Positions 11,125 through 17,715 of a DNA stretch of 64,000 nt are shown in pieces. The position numbers and the translations under genes are program-made. Within the stretch, counting starts at the first letter, position 1. Every line of letters starts with the position of its first letter. The notes beneath the pieces were generated by a model, which did no database searches, was not told the DNA's origin, and worked only from the letters and a program-made list of their open reading frames with translations. This DNA is from Oceanobacillus piezotolerans (GTDB lineage Bacteria > Bacillota > Bacilli > Bacillales > Amphibacillaceae): the NCBI RefSeq assembly GCF_003665065.1, contig NZ_RCHR01000001.1:186001-250000 (forward strand), written 5' to 3'.

Positions 11125-11153
11125 TTCACATTACATTCATAATACTTTATAAT
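11125..11153 (+). promoter_or_regulatory. citZ proximal promoter P2
   Basis: TTCACA (11125-11130), 17 bases, consensus TATAAT (11148-11153). It lies 148 bases before the citZ start and two bases after the cre-like site. Confidence 0.65.
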
Positions 11154-11300
11154 CAAATTAGGGGAGACAATATTTATTAACTGTTACTTAACGACAATGC
11201 TTCGACAAATGGGGTTAGCGAAGTGTCAATTTTTTTCAGGTAATATTGTCAGAAAGTTGTTTATTAAAGCAACAATATAAAGATAAAGGAGAGGTTTCTT

Positions 11301-12422
11301 ATGGCAACAACTACTCGAGGGCTAGAAGGGGTAGTAGCATCTAAAACATCTATTAGTTCTATTATTGATGATCAACTAACATATGTGGGTTATACGATTG
11401 ATGACTTAGCTGAGAATGCTAGTTTTGAAGAAGTTGTTTATTTATTATGGAATCTAAAACTTCCCACACAGGAAGAATTAGATGAGATAAAGAAAGAACT
11501 TGCTGATAATATGGAAGTGCCACAAGCAATTTATGATCATTTGAAATCCTATGATTTAAAAGCAGTACATCCAATGGCTGCGCTAAGAACTGCAGTTTCT
11601 CTTCTTGGGGTATACGATGAGGAAGCAGATGTCATGGAGACAGAGGCAAACAGAAGAAAAGCGATCCGAATTCAAGCTAAGATTGCTTCTATTGTGACTG
11701 CCTTTGCTAGAATTAGAAAAGGTCTAGAGCCTGTTAAGCCAAAGAAAGATTTAGGTTATGCTGAAAACTTCTTATACATGTTAAATGGTAAAGAAGCTAA
11801 TGAAATAGAAATAGAGGCTATTAACAAAGCATTAGTGCTTCACGCCGATCATGAGTTAAATGCATCCACGTTTACTGCTAGAGTATGTGTTGCAACGTTA
11901 TCAGATATTTATTCTGGTATTACTGCAGCTATCGGTGCATTAAAAGGCCCATTACACGGTGGTGCTAATGAAAACGTTATGAAAATGCTCTTGGAGATTG
12001 GTGAGGAAGATAATGCTATTCCTTACATTGAGAAGAAATTTGCTAATAAAGAAAAAATTATGGGCATGGGACACCGTGTATATCAAAATGGCGATCCTCG
12101 TGCAAAACATTTGAGAGAAATGTCAAGACAGTTAACAAAACTTACTGGTCAAGAAAAATGGTATAACATGTCTATTAAGATAGAAGACTATGTTAAAGAA
12201 AAGAAAGGCCTACCTGCAAACGTAGATTTCTATAGTGCCTCTGTATATCATAGTTTAGGAATTGACTATGATTTGTTTACACCAATTTTTGCAGTAAGCA
12301 GAACTTCCGGCTGGTTAGCCCATATCCTGGAGCAGTATGCAGACAACCGACTTATCCGCCCACGTGCAGAATATATCGGTCCTGATACACAGCAATTTGT
12401 ACCAATTTCTCAACGGGGTTAA
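11301..12422 (+). CDS. citZ: Citrate synthase
   Basis: Condenses oxaloacetate and acetyl-CoA to citrate, the entry step of the TCA cycle. The 373 residues match the short type used by Gram-positives (about 370). Catalytic residues are in place: H219 in HGGANENVM, H258 in MGHRVY and the aspartate of NVDFYSASVYHSLGI. ATG 11301 is preceded by AAGGAGAGG. It heads citZ-icd-mdh, as in B. subtilis, where citZ is the major citrate synthase. Two upstream promoters and a cre-like site suggest carbon catabolite control. A strong hairpin without a T run separates it from icd. Confidence 0.97.
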   Translation: MATTTRGLEGVVASKTSISSIIDDQLTYVGYTIDDLAENASFEEVVYLLWNLKLPTQEELDEIKKELADNMEVPQAIYDHLKSYDLKAVHPMAALRTAVSLLGVYDEEADVMETEANRRKAIRIQAKIASIVTAFARIRKGLEPVKPKKDLGYAENFLYMLNGKEANEIEIEAINKALVLHADHELNASTFTARVCVATLSDIYSGITAAIGALKGPLHGGANENVMKMLLEIGEEDNAIPYIEKKFANKEKIMGMGHRVYQNGDPRAKHLREMSRQLTKLTGQEKWYNMSIKIEDYVKEKKGLPANVDFYSASVYHSLGIDYDLFTPIFAVSRTSGWLAHILEQYADNRLIRPRAEYIGPDTQQFVPISQRG

Positions 12423-12469
12423 CCACTAACTGATGAGTTTATATTATTTAATATAAATCTAGTAGTCTT

Positions 12470-12499
12470 GCAAATAGCTGGGAAAACCTAGCTATTTGC
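12470..12499 (+). other. 10-bp perfect hairpin between citZ and icd
   Basis: Arms GCAAATAGCT (12470-12479) and AGCTATTTGC (12490-12499) pair perfectly around a 10-base loop that itself contains GGG/CCT. There is no following T run, so it is not a standard terminator. It more likely acts as an mRNA processing or stability element, or tunes icd relative to citZ. Confidence 0.6.
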
Positions 12500-12528
12500 T
12501 GGCAGTACAACAATAGGAGGTATTTGTG

Positions 12529-13800
12529 ATGACACAAGGAGAAAAAATAGTAGTAGAAAATGGGAAAATGAATGTACCTAACAATCCAGTTATTCCATTT
12601 ATTGAAGGGGACGGGACAGGACCAGATATTTGGGCAGCTGCTAGTAGAGTAATAGAGGCATCAGTAGAAAAAGCATATAATGGTGAGAAGAAGATTGAAT
12701 GGTTAGAGGTATACGCTGGAGAGAAAGCATATAATAAGTTTGGCGAATGGTTGCCAAAAGAAACTTTAGAAAAAATTGATGAATATAAGATTGCAATAAA
12801 AGGACCTTTAACTACTCCAATTGGTGGCGGATTCCGATCTCTTAACGTTGCTTTGCGTCAGGAACTTGATCTATATACTTGCCTGCGTCCAGTTCGTTAT
12901 TTTAATGGTGTACCATCTCCTGTAAAACGTCCAGAGGAAGTAGATATGGTTATCTTCCGTGAAAACACTGAGGATATTTATGCAGGAATCGAATGGCAAA
13001 AGGGTTCAGATGAAGTGAAAAAAGTGATTAACTTCTTAAAAGAAGAGATGGGTGTCGATAAAATTCGTTTCCCTGAAACATCAGGTATCGGTGTAAAACC
13101 AGTTTCTGAGGAAGGTACGAAACGTCTTGTTCGCTCGGCAATTCAATATGCTCTAGATGAAAATCGTAAGAGTGTTACGCTTGTACATAAAGGTAACATC
13201 ATGAAGTTTACAGAAGGTGCTTTTAAGAATTGGGGATATGAAGTAGCTGAACAAGAATTCGGTGATAAAGTATTCACATGGGCAGAATATGATCGCATTG
13301 TTGAAAAAGACGGAAAAGATGCTGCAAATAAAGCGCAGGATGAAGCTTTAGCTGCTGGAAAAATCCTAATTAAAGATGCGATTGCTGATATCTTCTTACA
13401 ACAAATTCTTACACGTCCGAAAGAATTTGACGTGGTAGCCACTATGAACTTAAATGGAGATTATATTTCTGATGCACTTGCGGCTCAAGTTGGTGGAATT
13501 GGAATTGCTCCTGGAGCTAATATCAACTACGATACAGGACATGCTATTTTTGAAGCAACACATGGAACAGCACCTAAATATGCTGGTCTTGATAAAGTAA
13601 ATCCATCATCTGTCATTCTTTCTGCAGTATTAATGCTTGAACATTTAGGCTGGAGGGAAGCAGCAGATTTAATTACTGCATCAATGGATAAGACAATTGC
13701 TTCTAAAGTCGTAACGTATGACTTTGCTCGATTAATGGATAATGCAACAGAAGTGAAGTGTTCTGAGTTCGCTGACGAGTTAATTAAAAATATGGACTGA
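12529..13800 (+). CDS. icd: Isocitrate dehydrogenase (NADP+)
   Basis: Oxidises isocitrate to 2-oxoglutarate with NADP+. 423 residues, almost colinear with B. subtilis Icd (MxQGEKI... start, [43 protein letters not shown]). The phosphorylatable-serine region and the substrate motif [11 protein letters not shown] are present, as is the metal/active-site block [33 protein letters not shown] at 12526 is in frame, but ATG 12529 is favoured: it sits 8 bases after AGGAGG and gives the family N-terminus. It is the middle gene of citZ-icd-mdh; expression probably follows citZ, modified by the intergenic hairpin. Confidence 0.97.
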   Translation: MTQGEKIVVENGKMNVPNNPVIPFIEGDGTGPDIWAAASRVIEASVEKAYNGEKKIEWLEVYAGEKAYNKFGEWLPKETLEKIDEYKIAIKGPLTTPIGGGFRSLNVALRQELDLYTCLRPVRYFNGVPSPVKRPEEVDMVIFRENTEDIYAGIEWQKGSDEVKKVINFLKEEMGVDKIRFPETSGIGVKPVSEEGTKRLVRSAIQYALDENRKSVTLVHKGNIMKFTEGAFKNWGYEVAEQEFGDKVFTWAEYDRIVEKDGKDAANKAQDEALAAGKILIKDAIADIFLQQILTRPKEFDVVATMNLNGDYISDALAAQVGGIGIAPGANINYDTGHAIFEATHGTAPKYAGLDKVNPSSVILSAVLMLEHLGWREAADLITASMDKTIASKVVTYDFARLMDNATEVKCSEFADELIKNMD

Positions 13801-13835
13801 GAGCAAACCGTTATTGTAGAAAAGGGGATTCTATA

Positions 13836-14774
13836 ATGGGATTAAAAAGAACTAAAATATCAGTAATTGGCTCTGGCTTTACTGGTGCTACAACTGCTCT
13901 TATGCTAGCGCAGAAGGAACTGGGTGATGTGGTACTAGTAGATATTCCAGATATGAAAAATCCAACAAAGGGAAAAGCATTGGATATGGCTGAAGCGGCT
14001 CCAGTTCAGGGATTTGATGCACGTGTAATAGGTACCGATGATTATAAGGATACAAAGGATTCAGATTTAGTAATTATAACAGCTGGTATTGCACGCAAGC
14101 CGGGTATGAGTCGAGATGATCTCGTTAATACTAATGCTAAAATTATGAAATCTGTTACCCAAGAAGTTGTCCATTTTTCACCGAATACAACGATTATCGT
14201 TCTAACTAATCCAGTAGATGCAATGACATATACTGTTTTTAAAGAATCCGGATTTCCAAAAGAACGTGTCATAGGGCAATCTGGCGTACTGGATACAGCA
14301 CGATTCTGTACATTTGTCGCAGAGGAACTGAATGTATCTGTGAAAGATGTTAAAGGCTTTGTATTAGGTGGACATGGAGATGATATGGTTCCACTTATCC
14401 GTTATTCTAATGCAGGCGGAGTTCCATTAGAGAAATTAATTGCAAAAGAAAGATTAGCCGAAATAGTAGCACGTACACGTACTGGTGGGGGAGAAATTGT
14501 AAACTTACTAGGAAACGGCAGTGCCTATTATGCACCAGCAGCATCTTTAACAGTAATGGCTGAGGCTATTATAAAGGATCAGCGCCGCATTATTCCTGCC
14601 ATAGCTTATCTTGAAGGGGAATATGGCTATCAAGATATCTATTTGGGAGTACCGACCATCTTGGGTGGAAATGGAATAGAGGAAATTATAGAATTAGATT
14701 TAACTGAAGAGGAATCAGCAGCATTGGATAAATCTGCTAACTCAGTTAAAAACGTATTAAAAGTATTATCATAA
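13836..14774 (+). CDS. mdh: Malate dehydrogenase
   Basis: NAD-dependent oxidation of malate to oxaloacetate, closing the TCA cycle and feeding citZ. 312 residues, of the LDH-like bacterial malate dehydrogenase type. [15 protein letters not shown] forms the nucleotide loop (one residue different from the usual GxGxxG spacing of LDHs but normal for this group), [19 protein letters not shown] the adenine-binding strand, [16 protein letters not shown] the substrate loop arginines, and [13 protein letters not shown] the catalytic histidine. ATG 13836 has AAAAGGGG upstream and lies 35 bases after icd. Downstream is a long hairpin without a T run on this strand. Confidence 0.97.
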   Translation: MGLKRTKISVIGSGFTGATTALMLAQKELGDVVLVDIPDMKNPTKGKALDMAEAAPVQGFDARVIGTDDYKDTKDSDLVIITAGIARKPGMSRDDLVNTNAKIMKSVTQEVVHFSPNTTIIVLTNPVDAMTYTVFKESGFPKERVIGQSGVLDTARFCTFVAEELNVSVKDVKGFVLGGHGDDMVPLIRYSNAGGVPLEKLIAKERLAEIVARTRTGGGEIVNLLGNGSAYYAPAASLTVMAEAIIKDQRRIIPAIAYLEGEYGYQDIYLGVPTILGGNGIEEIIELDLTEEESAALDKSANSVKNVLKVLS

Positions 14775-14785
14775 TGGATCAAAAA

Positions 14786-14813
14786 AATCAGTGGGGAGTA
14801 ATCCCCGCTGATT
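14786..14813. other. Hairpin after mdh whose T tract faces the wrong way
   Basis: A 12-bp stem (AATCAGTGGGGA with TCCCCGCTGATT, one G-T pair) around GTAA. On the mdh strand it is preceded by seven A and followed by mixed sequence; only on the reverse strand does it have hairpin-then-T7 form. It may still slow or 3'-protect the mdh transcript. Confidence 0.55.
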
Positions 14814-14947
14814 ACTAATGAGAATAGCTTTAAAAAGCAGATGTTACAGGCTGTTAAATACATATTGTTAGATATTATAATTGCCTCATATAGGCTAAAG
14901 AAGGATTCTGCTTTGTTAAGGCAGTATTTTTTATTTGTAAAATTTTA

Positions 14948-15007
14948 TTTACATTCGTTATTTATATTCGTTTCCATCATATTCAATGTTAAGATAAGAT
15001 GTATAAT
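14948..15007 (+). promoter_or_regulatory. phoPR promoter region with tandem PhoP-box-like repeats
   Basis: Two adjacent 13-base repeats, TTTACATTCGTTA (14948-14960) and TTTATATTCGTTT (14961-14973), lie upstream of a TATAAT (15002-15007) that lacks a good -35. Their TTTACA/TTTATA cores resemble PhoP boxes, and PhoP-activated promoters often lack a -35. The 13-base spacing differs from the usual 11. Confidence 0.45.
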
Positions 15008-15031
15008 TACTTTTTAAGCGGGGGTACATAC

Positions 15032-15724
15032 ATGAGTCAGAGGATTTTAATTGTAGACGATGAAAGATCTATAGTAACACTTTTAAATTATAATATTGAG
15101 AGAGCAGGATTTACGACAGATGTTGCCTATGACGGATTGGAAGCCGTGAAAAAATGTGAGAATAATGATTATGACTTGATTGTCCTAGATTTAATGCTCC
15201 CGGGAATGGATGGAATGGAAGTATGTAAGCATCTACGTTCTTCTAAAATTGATACACCGATTTTAATGCTTACAGCAAAAGATGACGAATTTGATAAAGT
15301 ATTAGGATTAGAATTAGGAGCAGATGATTACTTAACTAAACCATTTAGCCCTAAAGAAGTAATTGCAAGGATAAAAGCCATTTTGAGAAGAGTACAAAAG
15401 GCTGCTCCAACCGATTTTCAATCTATTAAGGTTGGCGATATCACCATTTATCCAGAAAGATATGAAGCAGAATTTAATTCAAAAGTAATTACTTTTACTA
15501 GAAAAGAATTCGAACTTTTATACTTCTTAGCTACCAATAAGGGAAAAGTAATTTCGCGAGACCAATTACTAAGCGGTGTTTGGGATTACGATTTTGTAGG
15601 GGACACTCGTATTGTTGATGTACATATAAGTCATTTAAGAGAGAAAATCGAACCCAATTCTAAGAAGCCAATCTACATAAAAACGGTCCGGGGTCTCGGA
15701 TATAAATTGGAGGAGCCTTCCTAA
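15032..15724 (+). CDS. phoP: Phosphate response regulator PhoP (OmpR family)
   Basis: Response regulator of the phosphate-starvation two-component system. 230 residues from ATG 15032 (MSQRILIVDDERSIVTLL), preceded by a run of five G seven bases away; an upstream in-frame start at 14999 lacks a ribosome site. The receiver domain has the acidic pair DDE, the phospho-acceptor Asp in LIVLDLMLPGMDG, Thr in MLTAKDDEFDKVLGLELGADDYLTKPFSP and the final Lys. The C-terminal winged helix ends HISHLREKIEPNSKKPIYIKTVRGLGYKLEEP, very close to B. subtilis PhoP. The location after mdh and before polA also matches B. subtilis. It overlaps phoR by one base (TAATG). Confidence 0.95.
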   Translation: MSQRILIVDDERSIVTLLNYNIERAGFTTDVAYDGLEAVKKCENNDYDLIVLDLMLPGMDGMEVCKHLRSSKIDTPILMLTAKDDEFDKVLGLELGADDYLTKPFSPKEVIARIKAILRRVQKAAPTDFQSIKVGDITIYPERYEAEFNSKVITFTRKEFELLYFLATNKGKVISRDQLLSGVWDYDFVGDTRIVDVHISHLREKIEPNSKKPIYIKTVRGLGYKLEEPS

Positions 15725-17088
15725 TGAAGGAGCTTTTCAAGAAACCGATAAACCGTTATACCGTTCTCTTTTTTGTTCTCACCGTATTTACAGGTGCGAT
15801 TATTGCAACGGTTAATAATAATATTATTATTCTATTTGCTATGTTAGCAATAGATTATATTATCTTACTTGTTGTTTTGCGGTTTATCTATTCGGGTTAT
15901 ATTAAACCGATTAAAAAGGCTACAGAAACGATTAAAGAAATTGGGAATGGAAATTATCGTGCTAAATTCCATCACCCATCCAGTAACATTATTGGAGAAC
16001 TGAGCTATAATATCAATGCATTATCGAGAAACTTATGGGAAATAGCCATAAGAGAGGAAATAAAGTCAGAGCAATTGTCAACGATTATCGAAAATACAGA
16101 AAATGGTCTAGTTCTAATCGATGAAAAAGGCTATATTCATCTAGTAAACCGCAAATTTATAAACATGTTTGGTAATTCTGCAAAGGACTATAAAGGGTTC
16201 CTATATTATAATGTTATGGAGAATAAAGTTTTTCACAAAACAGTTCAAAATACCTTTTTATATGAAAGAAACATGAAAGGTGAATTTTCTCATTATATAG
16301 GTCTTGATAAATACTATTATGAAATTATAGGCGTTCCGATTTTTAATGAGAAAAACCGATTAAAAGGTGCAGTTGTTGTTATTCATGATATTACTGAGCT
16401 GAAAAAGCATGAAATTATGCGGAAGGACTTTGTTGCGAATGTCTCACATGAATTAAGAACCCCTATCACTTCTATTAAAGGCTTTGCTGAAACACTTTTA
16501 GAAGGTGGATTAGGTGATAAAGAAACTACACATGAATTTTTAAAGATTATATATAATGAAAGTGACCGAATGCAGCTCCTAATAGAAGATCTGCTAACTC
16601 TTTCCAGACTGGAAAATGAAAACTTCCAAATTGTATTAAATAAGTTCAATGTAAAAGAACTAGTAGATGGTATCATTCCGACGTTAAAGATCAAAGCGGA
16701 AAAGAAACAGTTACACTTAACAAGAGATATTGAAGAGAATTTAGAAATGAAGGCCGATCAGGAAAAAGTGAAGCAAATCTTTGTAAATCTGATAGATAAT
16801 GCTATCAATTATACTCCTGAAGACGGTAAAGTCTCCCTAACAGTAAATTCTACTTCCGACTATGTTCATATTAAGGTGTCGGATACGGGAATAGGCATTG
16901 AAAAACAGAACCTCCCACGTATTTTTGAACGGTTCTATCGTGTGGATAAAGCAAGAAGCAGGAATACAGGGGGTACTGGATTAGGACTGGCAATTGTAAA
17001 GCATATTGTTGAAGTTCACGAAGGTAAAATGGAATTAGAAAGTGAAGTTAATAAAGGCACAACCGTACATGTTTATCTGCCACGCTAA
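15724..17088 (+). CDS. phoR: Sensor histidine kinase PhoR, short form without extracytoplasmic sensor
   Basis: Partner kinase of PhoP, start overlapping its stop by one base. Only 454 residues against about 580 in B. subtilis. Two membrane helices (about 12-30 and 34-56) are joined by only a few residues, so the outside PDC-type sensor domain is missing. Then follow a HAMP-like linker (IKPIKKATETIKEIGNGNYRA), a PAS domain (about 118-225, ENTENGLVLIDEKGYIHLVN), the HisKA motif VANVSHELRTPITSIKGF with H242, and an intact ATPase (NAINYTPEDG, SDTGIGIE, RIFERFYRVD, GGTGLGLAIVKHI). This layout resembles E. coli PhoR, which senses through the Pst/PhoU system. No frameshift is evident. A terminator follows. 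Confidence 0.92.
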   Translation: MKELFKKPINRYTVLFFVLTVFTGAIIATVNNNIIILFAMLAIDYIILLVVLRFIYSGYIKPIKKATETIKEIGNGNYRAKFHHPSSNIIGELSYNINALSRNLWEIAIREEIKSEQLSTIIENTENGLVLIDEKGYIHLVNRKFINMFGNSAKDYKGFLYYNVMENKVFHKTVQNTFLYERNMKGEFSHYIGLDKYYYEIIGVPIFNEKNRLKGAVVVIHDITELKKHEIMRKDFVANVSHELRTPITSIKGFAETLLEGGLGDKETTHEFLKIIYNESDRMQLLIEDLLTLSRLENENFQIVLNKFNVKELVDGIIPTLKIKAEKKQLHLTRDIEENLEMKADQEKVKQIFVNLIDNAINYTPEDGKVSLTVNSTSDYVHIKVSDTGIGIEKQNLPRIFERFYRVDKARSRNTGGTGLGLAIVKHIVEVHEGKMELESEVNKGTTVHVYLPR

Positions 17089-17091
17089 AAA

Positions 17092-17118
17092 CATTCTCTT
17101 TACAGAGGATGTTTTTTT
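17092..17118 (+). terminator. Terminator after phoR
   Basis: Stem CATTCTCT (17092-17099) / AGAGGATG (17104-17111), loop TTAC, then seven T. Confidence 0.85.
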
Positions 17119-17152
17119 ATGGGCAAAATTTATAGAGTAATGAAAGGTAAAA

Positions 17153-17577
17153 ACTGCAGTTGAATGAAAATGCTGATTAACTTAATTCAGAATAGTGGAT
17201 ATAACCGCTCCGGAAATACACTACGCTTTCCGCGGGCGCTGTTGAGCCTCCTCGAGACTGTTGTCTCTGCGGGGTCTCAACTAGGCTTCTCATCCCGCAG
17301 GAGTCACCGTGTATTTCCTCCGCTAAGATGTGCTATTTAACTTTAAACAATGCATAGAGGAAACACCTCCTAACTATATGAAGTGATTGGAGCGGAGGGC
17401 AGTCGACTCCTGCGGGAAAAGCAACAAGCGAAGACCCCGCAGGAAGCGTTCTTCTTCCGAGGAGGCTGAGACGTTGCCCGCGGAAAGCGTACTGGCCGCA
17501 GCGGAAATCACAAGCGCATGTTTCCATTGTGTTTCCGGATGTCTTGCACAATATACTGAATTAAACTAGTCTGCAGT
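17153..17577. repeat. GC-rich composite palindromic repeat, copy A
   Basis: Two large imperfect palindromes in inverted orientation: unit type 1 (about 17203-17325, with CCGGAAATACAC and GTGTATTTCC at its ends) and unit type 2 inverted (about 17388-17510). Subterminal inverted motifs ACTGCAG (17153-17159) + TTAATTCAG (17182-17190) and CTGAATTAA (17556-17564) + CTGCAGT (17571-17577) bound it. The GC-rich block stands out against the AT-rich genome. The same arrangement, inverted, occurs at 29387-29853. No transposase is encoded; short ORFs here are not coding. Confidence 0.8.
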
Positions 17578-17643
17578 TTATCTATTCTTCTCCGTAAGAT
17601 CCTATAAACATTTCAATTAAGCCCCATAGAATGCTCGCTCAAT

Positions 17644-17684
17644 GTATCATTTTCATTTCAATCTAGACAATGCTAAAATGATAC
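17644..17684 (+). promoter_or_regulatory. Inverted repeat over the polA promoter region
   Basis: GTATCATTTT (17644-17653) and AAAATGATAC (17675-17684) are perfect 10-base arms around 21 bases. A possible promoter, TTTTCA (17651-17656), 17 bases, TAAAAT (17674-17679), lies within it. It could be an operator or a leader hairpin. Confidence 0.45.
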
Positions 17685-17715
17685 TAGGTGTATTATTAAA
17701 TTGGAGGACGGAAGA

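Larger units (their letters stand above)
10731..11300. other. Divergent ytvI-citZ intergenic region
   Basis: About 570 bases without a gene. The first part holds an inverted pair of G/C-run motifs (TTATTTCCCCCTAAG near 10735 and CTTAAGGGGGAAAAATAA near 10815). The second part holds two tandem promoters and a cre-like site for citZ (listed separately). No small ORF with a ribosome site was found. Confidence 0.6.

Noticed and set aside
17333-17569. Short ORFs on both strands in repeat A
   Set aside because: They lie wholly inside the palindromic repeat, lack ribosome sites, and have Cys/Arg-rich frames typical of GC-rich repeats.
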